This document shows positions 15,735-24,842 of a stretch of 64,000 bases of DNA, piece after piece (position 1 is the first letter of the stretch; each line of letters opens with the position of its first letter). This DNA comes from a bacterium SCSIO 12696 (lineage in GTDB: Bacteria > Pseudomonadota > Gammaproteobacteria > Pseudomonadales > Porticoccaceae): assembly GCA_024397955.1 (NCBI GenBank), contig CP073744.1, forward strand, positions 1,612,001-1,676,000, in the 5' to 3' direction. The notes below the pieces were generated by a model that ran no database searches, was not told the DNA's origin, and saw only the letters and a list, made by a program, of their open reading frames with translations. The translations under genes and the position numbers were made by a program.

Positions 15735-16939
15735 TGCCCACCTTTGATTTTCAGGCAATGGATAGCAGCGGACGCCGACAGAGAGGAGTGCTGGAGGCAG
15801 ACAGCCTACGCTCTGCAAGGCAAGTATTGCGTGACCGTCAACTCATTCCGCTGTCTGTGGATGAAACCAGGCAGCGACCAACAAATAGCTTTTTTTCTGG
15901 CCACCGAATCAGTACATCTGATTTGTCGCTGGCGACACGGCAACTGGCCACTCTGTTGCAAGCAGGTTTACCCATCGAAGAATGCTTGTCTGCAACCGCC
16001 AATCAAACCGAGCAACACAGTGTACGCAGGGTGTTAACAGCAATTCGTACACTGGTGCGAGAAGGCCATACGCTAGCGGGCAGTATGCAGCAGTTCCCTC
16101 GCGCCTTCCCTGCTCTTTTTTGCGCTACAGTGTCTGCAGGAGAAAAATCTGGCAATTTGGACGCCGTGCTGAATCGCCTGGCGGATTACACCGAGGCACA
16201 ACTGGAGTTTCGACAAAAAATACAGCTGGCAATGTTGTATCCTGTATTGTTGTTAACCCTATCATTGGCGATTGTGGTGGGGCTGATGGTGTATGTAGTG
16301 CCAGACATCATTGATACGATTTCAGATGCCGGCCAACAGCTACCATTGATTACTGAAATTTTAGTTACTGTGAGTAATTTTCTATCCCAACAGGGAGGTT
16401 GGCTATTAACTGGGGTTTTATTGCTCATCTTGCTGCTTCGAGCGATATTGCAACGGCCTTCGATTCGGCTGCAATGGCATAAAAAAATACTGACCATGCC
16501 GTTTGTGAAAAAATTCAGCCGCGGTGGTAACTCAGCTCGCTATATTAGCACTCTTGCGATTTTGACAAACAGCGGTATTCCCCTGGTAGAAAGTATGAAC
16601 ATTGCCCAATCTGTCGTGAACAATCGTGCATTTCAAAGGGCATTGGAACAGGCAAATAAGCTCGTTCGCGAAGGCACAAGTTTGAACCGTGCTCTGAGCC
16701 AAAGTGGCTATTTCCCACCTATGATGCTGCATCTGATCGCCAGTGGTGAAGCCAGCGGTGAACTGCCTACACTTTTGGAAAAAGCGGCCACTGCCCAGGA
16801 AAAAGAACTACAGCGTATCGTAGCCACACTGGTGGGTTTTTTGGAACCTGTCACTTTAGTGGTGATGGGTGGATTTATTCTGGCGATTGTACTGGCAGTT
16901 ATGCTGCCCATTCTCAACTTGAACCAAATTGTGGGGTAA
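15734..16939 (+). CDS. gspF: Type II secretion inner-membrane platform protein GspF
   Basis: The protein has 401 residues. It carries two tandem T2SSF domains (about 65-190 and 265-390), each ending in hydrophobic helices. The family-typical LATLLQAGLPIEECL appears in the first and STLAILTNSGIPLVESM in the second. GspF is the polytopic platform that couples GspE to pseudopilin extraction. Its ATG overlaps the TAA of gspE by one base. The length is normal for the family. Confidence 0.95.
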   Translation: MPTFDFQAMDSSGRRQRGVLEADSLRSARQVLRDRQLIPLSVDETRQRPTNSFFSGHRISTSDLSLATRQLATLLQAGLPIEECLSATANQTEQHSVRRVLTAIRTLVREGHTLAGSMQQFPRAFPALFCATVSAGEKSGNLDAVLNRLADYTEAQLEFRQKIQLAMLYPVLLLTLSLAIVVGLMVYVVPDIIDTISDAGQQLPLITEILVTVSNFLSQQGGWLLTGVLLLILLLRAILQRPSIRLQWHKKILTMPFVKKFSRGGNSARYISTLAILTNSGIPLVESMNIAQSVVNNRAFQRALEQANKLVREGTSLNRALSQSGYFPPMMLHLIASGEASGELPTLLEKAATAQEKELQRIVATLVGFLEPVTLVVMGGFILAIVLAVMLPILNLNQIVG

Positions 16940-16943
16940 CCCA

Positions 16944-17411
16944 ATGGACAATAAAATTCCGACACGCACAAACTCAACTCTTTTTATTAAAAAGGAACAG
17001 CAAGGCTTTACTTTAATCGAGATTATGGTGGTAGTCGTCATTATTGGCATTTTAGGTGCACTAGTAGTGCCACAATTTTTAGGACGTGCCGACGAGACTA
17101 AAGTGAAGGCAGCGCAAAGCGACATTCGCTCCATTGGTAACGCTTTAGATTTGTATCGCTTGGACAACAATAATTATCCGTCTACGGATCAGGGTTTAAG
17201 TGCATTGGTGAATCGCCCTAGCGGGTTTCCCGAAGCCAAAAACTGGAATCCTGAGGGCTATTTGAAAAAGCTCCCCAATGATCCTTGGGGAAATCGCTAC
17301 CAATATTTGAGCCCGGGCTCTAACGGCAAATATGATTTGTTTTCATACGGCGCAGATGGCAAAGAAGGTGGTGACGATTACGACAAAGATATTAATAGTT
17401 GGGAGTTGTAA
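16944..17411 (+). CDS. gspG: Type II secretion major pseudopilin GspG
   Basis: The protein has 155 residues. The class III leader is cut at QQG/FTLIEIMVVVVIIGILGA, with the +5 glutamate present. The C-terminal half has the GspG calcium-site region (NPEGYLKKLPNDPWGNRYQY, SYGADGKEGGDD). GspG is the main subunit of the piston-like pseudopilus. I chose the ATG at 16944 with a GGGG site eight bases upstream; an in-frame TTG lies at 16929. The processing peptidase (GspO/PilD) is not encoded in this window. Confidence 0.95.
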   Translation: MDNKIPTRTNSTLFIKKEQQGFTLIEIMVVVVIIGILGALVVPQFLGRADETKVKAAQSDIRSIGNALDLYRLDNNNYPSTDQGLSALVNRPSGFPEAKNWNPEGYLKKLPNDPWGNRYQYLSPGSNGKYDLFSYGADGKEGGDDYDKDINSWEL

Positions 17412-17417
17412 CTCTCT

Positions 17418-17981
17418 ATGGCTCAGCGGGTAATGGCACTACCTTACCAAGGACACAGGTTTTCGATGGGGTTTACCCTGATCGAGATGCTGGTAGTGAT
17501 CTTTATCATCGGCACCCTGGTTGCTACGGCTACTCTATCCTTTGGAGTAGTTGGGCAAAGGGAGTTTCGCAGCCAAGCGGATCGGTTATTACTAATACTT
17601 CAGCACGCCGCCGACGCATCACTATTTCAACAGAAAACCTATGGGCTCTACGTGGACACACGGCTGGGCCAGTATCAAGTAATGGAATACAAACTCGGCA
17701 GCTGGAAAAACAGCTCAGAAAAACTATTTGCTACCACTGAGCTTGGCAGCGGCTCTACCCTATACTTGGCTCAACCCAAGCGACTCCCGACCGACGATGG
17801 CGACAACACTAACGGGTCAGACAGACAAAAAAAGCCCCCAACGCCTGATATCGTGTTTTTGAACTCCGGAGAGTACACCCCATTTCAATTACTGCTAAAA
17901 CGCCCTAATCATGTAGCGTGGGTGATAGAAGGCGATGGTCTTGGCAGGGTCGCTTTGAGGCAGAGTAGTGATGGAGAGTAG
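17418..17981 (+). CDS. gspH: Type II secretion minor pseudopilin GspH
   Basis: The protein has 187 residues. A short leader ends at SMG/FTLIEMLVVIFIIGTLVA with the +5 glutamate, followed by an amphipathic helix and a globular region typical of GspH (RSQADRLLLILQHAADASL, QQKTYGLYVD). It contains an unusual Asp/Asn/Lys-rich insertion near residues 120-140 (TDDGDNTNGSDRQKK). Minor pseudopilins form or support the pseudopilus tip. The gene starts six bases after gspG and overlaps gspI. Confidence 0.9.
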   Translation: MAQRVMALPYQGHRFSMGFTLIEMLVVIFIIGTLVATATLSFGVVGQREFRSQADRLLLILQHAADASLFQQKTYGLYVDTRLGQYQVMEYKLGSWKNSSEKLFATTELGSGSTLYLAQPKRLPTDDGDNTNGSDRQKKPPTPDIVFLNSGEYTPFQLLLKRPNHVAWVIEGDGLGRVALRQSSDGE

Positions 17982-18348
17982 CTCTAGAGGCACTCAGCGA
18001 GGATTTACTCTGTTAGAACTGATGATCGCTTTGGTGGTATTTTCAGTAACGGCGCTGATCGTTCTGGAAAACAATTCCTCCAGCGTGCGTCAACAAGCTC
18101 ATCTTGAAGATAAGGTATTCGCCACCTGGGTAGCAGAAAACACGTTGGCAGAATTACGCCTAAAGCCTTTTTGGCCAAGTATCGGCACACAGGATAGTCG
18201 GGCTCAACTGGCTGGTAGAGAGTGGCATATTCGCACCGACACTATGAGCACTGTGGAACCCAAACTACGCAAAGTAACTACACAGGTGCGCACAGACCGC
18301 AATGCCCCACCAGTAATTGAACTGACTGGCTATTTTCGAGAGCGATGA
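17971..18348 (+). CDS. gspI: Type II secretion minor pseudopilin GspI
   Basis: The protein has 125 residues. The leader is cut at QRG/FTLLELMIALVVFSVTAL with the +5 glutamate, and the body (VFATWVAENTLAELRL) matches GspI, which nucleates the tip complex with GspJ and GspK. I chose the ATG at 17971, with TGAGG ten bases upstream; a GTG immediately before it is also possible. It overlaps the end of gspH by 11 bases and the start of gspJ by four. Confidence 0.9.
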   Translation: MESSSRGTQRGFTLLELMIALVVFSVTALIVLENNSSSVRQQAHLEDKVFATWVAENTLAELRLKPFWPSIGTQDSRAQLAGREWHIRTDTMSTVEPKLRKVTTQVRTDRNAPPVIELTGYFRER

Positions 18349-19049
18349 TGGGCAAACACTCGACAATAAGGCGTTATCGACAACAAGGGTTCACTTTGTT
18401 GGAAATTATTGTGGCACTGGCAATTTTTAGCGTTATCGGGTTTGGATCATGGCAACTACTGAATCAAGTTTTGCAATCCCATGAGACTGTTCAACAGCGC
18501 GACACTGCACTTGCAGAGATGCAAAGAGGCATGTGGGTATTAGCAAGAGATTTGCGAAATCTCGCCATACGCCCTATTCGTAATGAATACTTTCAAGTGG
18601 AACCCGCCATAAGTACTTTGGAATCCAGCTATGCGCTCACTTTTACTCGCAATGGTTGGGACAACCCAACACATCAGGCTCGCGGGACACTGCAGCGAGT
18701 GGCGTACCGGGTGGGCAATATCAAAGAAAGTTCTTACAACAAACAAACACATTTGCTCCGATCTTATTGGCCAGCTTTGGATCGAAGTAGAGACACGGAG
18801 CATTACGAACAGGTTCTGATTCCCAATGTGTCAGACATAGAGTTTCGTTTTATCGACCGCGCTGGCATACCTCGTAGTCATTGGCCTACCAGCAGCAGCG
18901 CTCTAGATACCAGTGAGAATGACCTTACACCAGATCAACTGGCACGGTCTCAATTTCCATTGCCACTGGCTATTACTGTTCGCATTAGCAGTGAAGTGTT
19001 TGGCGACATAACGCGTACGTTTGCAATGGGCGAATTAGTCGATGAATAA
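18345..19049 (+). CDS. gspJ: Type II secretion minor pseudopilin GspJ
   Basis: The protein has 234 residues. The leader is cut at QQG/FTLLEIIVALAIFSVIGFG with the +5 glutamate. The body contains the GspJ-typical RDTALAEMQRGMWVLARDLR and NVSDIEFRFIDRAG segments. With GspI and GspK it forms the pseudopilus tip that is thought to contact the substrate. Two adjacent ATG codons (18345 and 18348) could start it. It overlaps gspI and gspK, which again points to coupled translation. Confidence 0.92.
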   Translation: MMGKHSTIRRYRQQGFTLLEIIVALAIFSVIGFGSWQLLNQVLQSHETVQQRDTALAEMQRGMWVLARDLRNLAIRPIRNEYFQVEPAISTLESSYALTFTRNGWDNPTHQARGTLQRVAYRVGNIKESSYNKQTHLLRSYWPALDRSRDTEHYEQVLIPNVSDIEFRFIDRAGIPRSHWPTSSSALDTSENDLTPDQLARSQFPLPLAITVRISSEVFGDITRTFAMGELVDE

Positions 19050-20121
19050 AAATTCGGAAGCTAGACACAGCATACATCAGCCGCCTTATTCGCTCCCTAA
19101 ATATCAATCTGGAGTCGCGCTAATCAGTACGTTACTGGTATTTGCCATTGCCACTATTTTGACAGCTCAAATGATTGGCAACAATCAGGCCAGCCTGAAG
19201 CGCACACAATGGATAGTCGATGATGCACAGGCTTGGCAACATGCTCTGGGTGCTGAAGCTTTGGCACACATCAAATTGCAACAGGCATTAACAGAAAAAA
19301 AACCCATTAATACATTATTCCTGACACGCACTTACCCCACGAGTCAAGGACGTATCACGGTAAACACAGAAGATCTACAAAGCCGCATCAATCTCAACAA
19401 TATTGTTGCTGACGGCGGTTATCCGGCAGTAGTTCGACGTTTGTTTCAGCAGCAAGGCGCACCCCAAGTGATTGAACCATTGCGGGATTGGATAGATGCC
19501 GATAGCCAACCTACAGGTTCAGGTGTTGAAGACAATCATTACCAATACTTACAGCCCAGCTATCGAACTGCCAATCGCCCTATCACTGATTATCATCAAT
19601 TGCAGGCACTGGCTGGTGCCAGCAAAGATACAGTTTTCAGGATGAAGCCTTATGTGTCGTCATTACCCATTCCACTCCCAATTAATATAAATACGGCTTC
19701 TGCCACCGTAATAAACGCCATTGCACCCAACCTCGACGGTGAGCAAGTGGTCAGCAATCGCGATAGCTTGTTGGCCGTACCTGTGGAATCATCCAATAGC
19801 GAAAGTCTTGAAGGGTTTCAAAGTGTCGAATCCTTTTTACAGTCCGCAGCAACCGCGGGTATAGAACTAGACAGCTCCGTCTTAACAGTAAAATCTCATT
19901 GGTATGCGATTCTGATAACTGCAAGATATGGTGAGCGCACAGTAACGCTGAAATCCAGATACAATATTGGTCATGACTCAGAAACATTGACACTGTGGGA
20001 CCGCACCAGCGGATTGCCAATACGACACAATACACAAGAAGCCTTTGATGCTTCCGAGCCAGGACAACTCACGGAATCTCCGGATGAAAAAGACGGAACA
20101 CAGTCTAGCTCTGTATTTTGA
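19042..20121 (+). CDS. gspK: Type II secretion minor pseudopilin GspK
   Basis: The protein has 359 residues, the length expected for the largest pseudopilin. After an unusually long hydrophilic leader of about 23 residues, the cleavage region reads QSG/VALISTLLVFAIATILTAQ. The +5 glutamate is absent, as is normal for GspK, which caps the tip. The large alpha-helical domain includes LRDWIDADSQPTGSGVEDNHY and NINTASATVINAIAP. It overlaps gspJ by eight bases and gspL by 38. Confidence 0.92.
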   Translation: MNKNSEARHSIHQPPYSLPKYQSGVALISTLLVFAIATILTAQMIGNNQASLKRTQWIVDDAQAWQHALGAEALAHIKLQQALTEKKPINTLFLTRTYPTSQGRITVNTEDLQSRINLNNIVADGGYPAVVRRLFQQQGAPQVIEPLRDWIDADSQPTGSGVEDNHYQYLQPSYRTANRPITDYHQLQALAGASKDTVFRMKPYVSSLPIPLPININTASATVINAIAPNLDGEQVVSNRDSLLAVPVESSNSESLEGFQSVESFLQSAATAGIELDSSVLTVKSHWYAILITARYGERTVTLKSRYNIGHDSETLTLWDRTSGLPIRHNTQEAFDASEPGQLTESPDEKDGTQSSSVF

Positions 20122-21232
20122 GCCATCACTGCCAGAGGGGCATGTGCGCCTATTGGCAAGTGCAGCAAAAGCGAATTTAAGCCTGCCTGATACCGGACCG
20201 TTGGCTGAAATCGCCGAATCTTTGAAAGACAAAAACGTATACCAGGCTATTCTAATACTCCCTGGTGAACATATCCATTGCTCCACTATTACGTTGCCCA
20301 ATCGAGGGGCTCTTAAAGCTCTGCCGTTTTTGCTCGAAGAACAATTGGCCGAGCCGGTAGAGAATGTACACATTGCGCACAGTCATATTAAAAATGGTGT
20401 TATTCATACACTGGCGATCAACAAAAGATGCCTGGACGGCTACCTGGAGCAACTGGATGCACAAGGAATTAAGCCAGCCGCTGCTTACGCCGATTATCAA
20501 CTGCTGCCTATCCCGACAGGGAGCACTCTAAATCAATGCCAACAAGGATCTAGAACATTACTGAGGTTTTCTGATGGCAAAGGGACTGTTCTGCAAAGCG
20601 ACCAACTGGAGTTGATAGCAGCACGTTTACCATCCTCTGGTGAGGGTTCTCAAAACTTATACCGTGATTCAGCAGAACCACTGTCTGCCACCGCCCTCAC
20701 CGCGGATAATCAGAATGCACTCAACTTGCTTCAAGGTGTCTATCGGCCCGAAAACAGCAGCTCTCAAAGGCAATGGCAAAAAATAGCTATTAGCTCCCTT
20801 GCAGCATCTTTTTTATTGATGCTGGCTTATTTTTTAACCGCTGGTTGGCACTTTCATAAAGAAGCAGATTCCTTTCAAGAACGAGCTGAAGATCTGTTCT
20901 TAAAAACAATACCGACCACCAGCAATACCGAAAATATAAAGCGTCGCATGGAGGGGTATTTAAAAAACCAGACTGGCACATCGTCTAACAACGGATTTTT
21001 AACGCTTTTAGCTCAATGTGCACCGGCTTTAAAAAAGCCACACCAGATTCGACACATCCGCTTCGATCAACAACAAGGCACTTTGCAACTGGAAGTCCAA
21101 AGCAGTAGCAATGAAACAATCAATAAATTACGCAAAGAATTAGAACAACAATCGCTAACCGCTGAGGTACTATCCAGTACAGCTAATGATACTGGAGTGC
21201 TTGCACGCCTATCTGTTTCAGGGCAAGGATAA
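20084..21232 (+). CDS. gspL: Type II secretion inner-membrane protein GspL
   Basis: The protein has 382 residues. The N-terminal cytoplasmic part (to about 240) is the actin-like domain that binds GspE (QAILILPGEHIHCSTITLPN, LPFLLEEQLAEPVENVHIAH). One membrane helix follows near 246-262 (SLAASFLLMLAYFLTAG), then a periplasmic ferredoxin-like domain. I chose the ATG at 20084, which gives MKKTEHSLALYFEPSLPEG; the longer upstream reading adds only gspK-overlapping sequence. It is the partner of GspM in the platform. Confidence 0.88.
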   Translation: MKKTEHSLALYFEPSLPEGHVRLLASAAKANLSLPDTGPLAEIAESLKDKNVYQAILILPGEHIHCSTITLPNRGALKALPFLLEEQLAEPVENVHIAHSHIKNGVIHTLAINKRCLDGYLEQLDAQGIKPAAAYADYQLLPIPTGSTLNQCQQGSRTLLRFSDGKGTVLQSDQLELIAARLPSSGEGSQNLYRDSAEPLSATALTADNQNALNLLQGVYRPENSSSQRQWQKIAISSLAASFLLMLAYFLTAGWHFHKEADSFQERAEDLFLKTIPTTSNTENIKRRMEGYLKNQTGTSSNNGFLTLLAQCAPALKKPHQIRHIRFDQQQGTLQLEVQSSSNETINKLRKELEQQSLTAEVLSSTANDTGVLARLSVSGQG

Positions 21233-21236
21233 AGGG

Positions 21237-21722
21237 ATGAATATCAGTAGTTTAAAGCAGCGATACAAAGAGCTCGATAACCGAGATCAAAAGGCGCTAC
21301 TTTTGTTAACCGTATTTTTTGCTGCCCTTATCACAATCTACGGGATATTGATTCCTGTACACAGTTATTATCAATCGGGAAAAAGCCGACTTGCAAAACA
21401 AGTTGATCTTTTCCAATGGGTGAGTGCACACGCTCCTAAGGTAAAGCTGCTAGCCAGTCAGCCGCAGCAAACTGTGTCTGACACGCCACTAATGGAAGCG
21501 GTTACAGGGGCGGCCAAAGGCCTAAAGCTAGAAATCAATCGGATGCAACCTGAAAAAGACGGACTGAGGATTTGGCTCAGCACAGTGTCTTTTGAAAAAG
21601 CCATAAACTTGGTGTCGAAGTTAACGAACCAACACAGTATTTCTGTTGATCAAATTACCATCGAAAAAACTGCCAAGCCTGGGCTTGTGAACATTCAATG
21701 TGCATTAAGTAGAGTTCAATAG
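21237..21722 (+). CDS. gspM: Type II secretion inner-membrane protein GspM
   Basis: The protein has 161 residues. The short cytoplasmic start contains the GspM-typical YKELDNRDQKALLLLTVFF, followed by one membrane helix and a periplasmic ferredoxin-like domain that dimerises with GspL. I chose the ATG at 21237, four bases after the gspL stop; AAGGATAAAGGG overlaps the stop as ribosome site. It is the last gsp gene here; no gspN follows, and the next gene is convergent. Confidence 0.88.
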   Translation: MNISSLKQRYKELDNRDQKALLLLTVFFAALITIYGILIPVHSYYQSGKSRLAKQVDLFQWVSAHAPKVKLLASQPQQTVSDTPLMEAVTGAAKGLKLEINRMQPEKDGLRIWLSTVSFEKAINLVSKLTNQHSISVDQITIEKTAKPGLVNIQCALSRVQ

Positions 21723-21840
21723 GCAGCATTGCATGCTGCGAAAAGCCAACACCAGAAGAAATGCCCTAGCGAAAAGCCCTAAAGGAATTGGCTGTTAAGC
21801 AGTTTTGTCTCGCTTTTTAAATGAGCTTTATTGCCTGTTT

Positions 21841-22716
21841 TTACTCTACCTCAGCTGCTAACTTATCCTGAGTACGGGTTTCAAAATCCTCGGCACTGTG
21901 GCGCTCATGCAGTTGCTCTTCAGGCTCCCCCCAGGTGCGGTTCACCATCCGCCCTCTTTGCACAGCAGGTCGGGCGTCTATTTCCTTGGCCCAGCGAGTG
22001 ACATGCTGGTAACTGGCTACATCCAGAAATTCAGCGGCTTCGTATAAGCGGCCTAGTATGAGATTGCCATACCAGGACCAGATGGCGATATCGGCAATGG
22101 TGTAATCATCACCACACAGATAGTGGTTGTCCGCCAAATGCCGATCCAGCACATCCAGCTGGCGCTTTACTTCCATAGTGAAACGATCAATGGGGTACTG
22201 AAACCGTTCTGGCGCGTAGTGGTAAAAGTGACCAAAGCCGCCACCCAGGTAAGGGGCACTGCCCATTTGCCAAAACAGCCAAGACAAGCATTGATGGCGT
22301 TTTTCTGGAGCCGGCAAAAATGCGTCAAATTTTTCCGCCAAGTACAACAATATGGCGCCAGACTCGAATATAGATACGGGTTCTGCACCACTGCGATCCA
22401 CCAAGGCCGGTATTTTGGAATTGGGGTTGATGCCAACAAAGCCACTACTGAACTGGTCGCCTTCAGTAATACGTATCAGGTGGGCATCGTATTCAGCACC
22501 GGTGTGGCCAGCAGCCAGCAGCTCTTCCAGCATCACGGTAACTTTGACACCGTTGGGCGTGGCCAGTGAGTAGAGTTGCAATGGGTGTGCGCCGACAGGC
22601 AGTTCTTTATCGTGGGTTGCGCCGGCGATGGGGCGGTTGATACTGGCGAATTCACCGCCGTTTTCAGAATCCCAGGTCCAGACTTTGGGAGGTACGTAAG
22701 TGGTTGACTCTGCCAT
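21841..22716 (-). CDS. yghU: Glutathione S-transferase family protein, YghU type
   Basis: The protein has 291 residues. It matches YghU-type Nu-class glutathione transferases, which reduce organic hydroperoxides and disulfides using glutathione. A characteristic N-terminal extension (SINRPIAGATHDKELPVGAH) precedes the thioredoxin-like domain (LQLYSLATPNGVKVTVMLEE, INPNSKIPALVD, SIFESGAILLYLAEKF). The helical domain holds GSAPYLGGGFGHFYHYAPE and YTIADIAIWSWYG. The gene stands alone, convergent with gsp and downstream of the lip cluster. Confidence 0.9.
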   Translation of the reverse strand: MAESTTYVPPKVWTWDSENGGEFASINRPIAGATHDKELPVGAHPLQLYSLATPNGVKVTVMLEELLAAGHTGAEYDAHLIRITEGDQFSSGFVGINPNSKIPALVDRSGAEPVSIFESGAILLYLAEKFDAFLPAPEKRHQCLSWLFWQMGSAPYLGGGFGHFYHYAPERFQYPIDRFTMEVKRQLDVLDRHLADNHYLCGDDYTIADIAIWSWYGNLILGRLYEAAEFLDVASYQHVTRWAKEIDARPAVQRGRMVNRTWGEPEEQLHERHSAEDFETRTQDKLAAEVE

Positions 22717-22755
22717 CGTATATCCTCTTTATAGATAACCCAATTATGACCATCT

Positions 22756-22777
22756 GGCAGCGGTTTTGATCGCTGCC
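22756..22777. terminator. Terminator-like hairpin between lipA and yghU
   Basis: A perfect 7-bp stem GGCAGCG/CGCTGCC with an 8-base loop lies after the lipA stop. A short T run follows only on the plus-strand side, so its role in ending the minus-strand lip transcript is uncertain. Confidence 0.35.
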
Positions 22778-22843
22778 ACAAGCAAATTTTTGAGTGGGGT
22801 ATAGAATGGCTGGGGTACTGCGCGAAACCAGTGGCGCAGCCCG

Positions 22844-23857
22844 TTACTTCACCTCTTCCCCATGGGCCTGTTTATCGGCGTGATAGGAGGAACGCACCAA
22901 CGGCCCACTGGCCACGTGTTTGAAACCGATGGAGTAGGCGTATTCGGCGTATTCTTCAAATTCATCCGGGTGCACAAAGCGATCCACTGGCAAGTGGTCT
23001 TTGGAGGGTTGCAGGTACTGGCCCACAGTGAGCATGTCGATATCGTGCTCACGCATTTCGTAAAACACTTCCAGCAGCTCGTCCTTGGTTTCCCCCAGGC
23101 CCACCATCAAGCCGGATTTGGTGGGTACTTGCGGGTTGAGTCGGCCGTATTCCTGCAACAGTTTTAATGACCATTTGTAGTTGGCGCCGGGACGCGCTTC
23201 ACGGTACAAGCGGGGAATGGTTTCCAGATTGTGGTTAAACACATCCGGCGGCGTGGCACTCAGAATATCCAGGGCAATTTCCATGCGGCCCCGGAAATCC
23301 GGCACCAACACCTCAACTTCCAGATTCGGTGACAGCACCCGCGCCTCGCGAATGCAATCGGCGTAGTGCTGGGCGCCACCATCGCGCAAATCGTCGCGAT
23401 CCACAGAAGTAATCACCACGTACTTGAGCTTCATGTCGGCAATGGCTTTGGCCAGGTTTACTGGCTCATCCACATCCAGTGGGTTCGGCTTGCCGTGGCC
23501 CACATCGCAGAACGGGCAGCGGCGGGTACAGATATCGCCCATGATCATAAACGTCGCCGTACCACCACCAAAGCACTCACTGAGGTTAGGGCAATTGGCT
23601 TCTTCGCAGACTGTAGACAGCTTGTGACTACGCAAGGTTTTTTTGATTTCCGCCACCTTGGGGGAATTGGACATGCGTATGCGAATCCAGTCCGGCTTGC
23701 GCTGGTGGGTTTCGGTGGGCACAACTTTGACCGGAATCAGCTCTACCTTGTCGGCATCGCGCAGCTTTTCTCCCTGCACTCGGCGGCGGGTTTTCCGCAC
23801 CGGTTGCAGTTTGGAGGCATCTACAGCCAGTTCGTCGTCTCTGCTTAAGTCGGTCAT
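22844..23857 (-). CDS. lipA: Lipoyl synthase (radical SAM)
   Basis: The protein has 337 residues. It inserts two sulfur atoms into octanoyl groups on lipoyl carrier domains. The auxiliary 4Fe-4S ligands lie in [12 protein letters not shown] near residue 83, the radical-SAM cluster ligands in CTRRCPFC near 110, and the conserved C-terminal serine ligand in RSSYHADKQ. The N-terminal extension ([20 protein letters not shown]) is normal in gammaproteobacteria. It is the last gene of the minus-strand cluster and follows lipB by 13 bases, so the octanoyltransferase and the synthase are made together. Confidence 0.97.
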   Translation of the reverse strand: MTDLSRDDELAVDASKLQPVRKTRRRVQGEKLRDADKVELIPVKVVPTETHQRKPDWIRIRMSNSPKVAEIKKTLRSHKLSTVCEEANCPNLSECFGGGTATFMIMGDICTRRCPFCDVGHGKPNPLDVDEPVNLAKAIADMKLKYVVITSVDRDDLRDGGAQHYADCIREARVLSPNLEVEVLVPDFRGRMEIALDILSATPPDVFNHNLETIPRLYREARPGANYKWSLKLLQEYGRLNPQVPTKSGLMVGLGETKDELLEVFYEMREHDIDMLTVGQYLQPSKDHLPVDRFVHPDEFEEYAEYAYSIGFKHVASGPLVRSSYHADKQAHGEEVK

Positions 23858-23870
23858 TGCTTACTCTCTG

Positions 23871-24551
23871 TCAGGCACGCTGCTCGGCAATTAATATGGC
23901 TTCTGGGTCGATCAAATATTGCCAGTCTTCAAACCCCAGATTATTGACCATATGGCCGAGTAGCTGCTCTTCTACAGTGCTATAAGGGGGCAACTTACCC
24001 TGCACCAAATCCTTCATCTGTACCATTTGCAATCCCTGGTAACCACAGGGATTGATACGGCCAAACGGCGACAGATCCATATCAATATTAAATGCCAGGC
24101 CATGGTAACTTTTGCCTTTGCGCACCCGTAGCCCCAGGGAAGCGATTTTGTCGTCATTGACATAGACCCCGGGGGCGTCTGCTTTGGGGGCAGCGACAAT
24201 ACCATACGGTGCCAGGGTGTCTACTATGCTCTGTTCGATGGCAGTGACCAGTTGTCGCACGCCAATACCTCGGCGACGTAAGTCCACCATCGGGTAAGCG
24301 ACAATTTGGCCGGGGCCATGGTAGGTCACTTGGCCACCGCGATCCACTTGTACAACCGGAATATCGCCGGGAAACAATACATGCTCGGCCTTGCCCGCCT
24401 GCCCCTGGGTAAATACCGGGTCGTGTTGTACCAGCCAGATTTCGTCGCGGCTGTTGTCATCTCGGCCATCGGTAAAGGCCTTCATCGCCGCAAACACCGG
24501 CTCGTAAGGCTGGCGCCCCAGTTGACGTACGTAAACAGTACCGGCAGCCAT
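23871..24551 (-). CDS. lipB: Octanoyl-[ACP]:protein octanoyltransferase
   Basis: The protein has 226 residues. LipB moves octanoate from acyl carrier protein to lipoyl domains, which LipA then converts to lipoate. The conserved motifs are [20 protein letters not shown], the catalytic-lysine region [19 protein letters not shown], and the catalytic cysteine in INPCGYQG. It starts four bases after the ybeD stop. Confidence 0.97.
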   Translation of the reverse strand: MAAGTVYVRQLGRQPYEPVFAAMKAFTDGRDDNSRDEIWLVQHDPVFTQGQAGKAEHVLFPGDIPVVQVDRGGQVTYHGPGQIVAYPMVDLRRRGIGVRQLVTAIEQSIVDTLAPYGIVAAPKADAPGVYVNDDKIASLGLRVRKGKSYHGLAFNIDMDLSPFGRINPCGYQGLQMVQMKDLVQGKLPPYSTVEEQLLGHMVNNLGFEDWQYLIDPEAILIAEQRA

Positions 24552-24555
24552 AGGC

Positions 24556-24828
24556 TCAGATCACCATATGAACCATGGGGTGGTCTTTCAGGTCGGCAAA
24601 AATCGCGTCCAGCTGTGGTTTGCCAGTGCACACAATGGTCACCGTCATGGACTGGAATGTGCCTTTACTGCTATCGCGTACCGTCACCCGCTGTGGGTCA
24701 AAATCGTCAACATGGCGATGCATCACTTCCAGCACATAGGCATGAAAATCCGGGTGGGCCTTGCCCATTACCTTGATCGGGTAATCGCAGGGAAATTCGA
24801 TTTTGGGGGCGTCCTGTTCAGTCGCCAT
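24556..24828 (-). CDS. ybeD: YbeD/DUF493 family protein
   Basis: The protein has 90 residues. It is the ACT-like ferredoxin-fold DUF493 protein usually found between dacA and lipB ([37 protein letters not shown]). Its biochemical role is not established. I chose the ATG at 24828, which has GGAGG directly upstream; an upstream in-frame start would overlap dacA. It sits in its conserved place between dacA and lipB. Confidence 0.93.
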   Translation of the reverse strand: MATEQDAPKIEFPCDYPIKVMGKAHPDFHAYVLEVMHRHVDDFDPQRVTVRDSSKGTFQSMTVTIVCTGKPQLDAIFADLKDHPMVHMVI

Positions 24829-24842
24829 ATGCCCTCCGATAA

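Noticed and set aside
21722..21745. A GCAGCA/TGCTGC hairpin as gsp terminator
   Set aside because: The stem is only 6 bp and no T run follows, so I did not annotate it.
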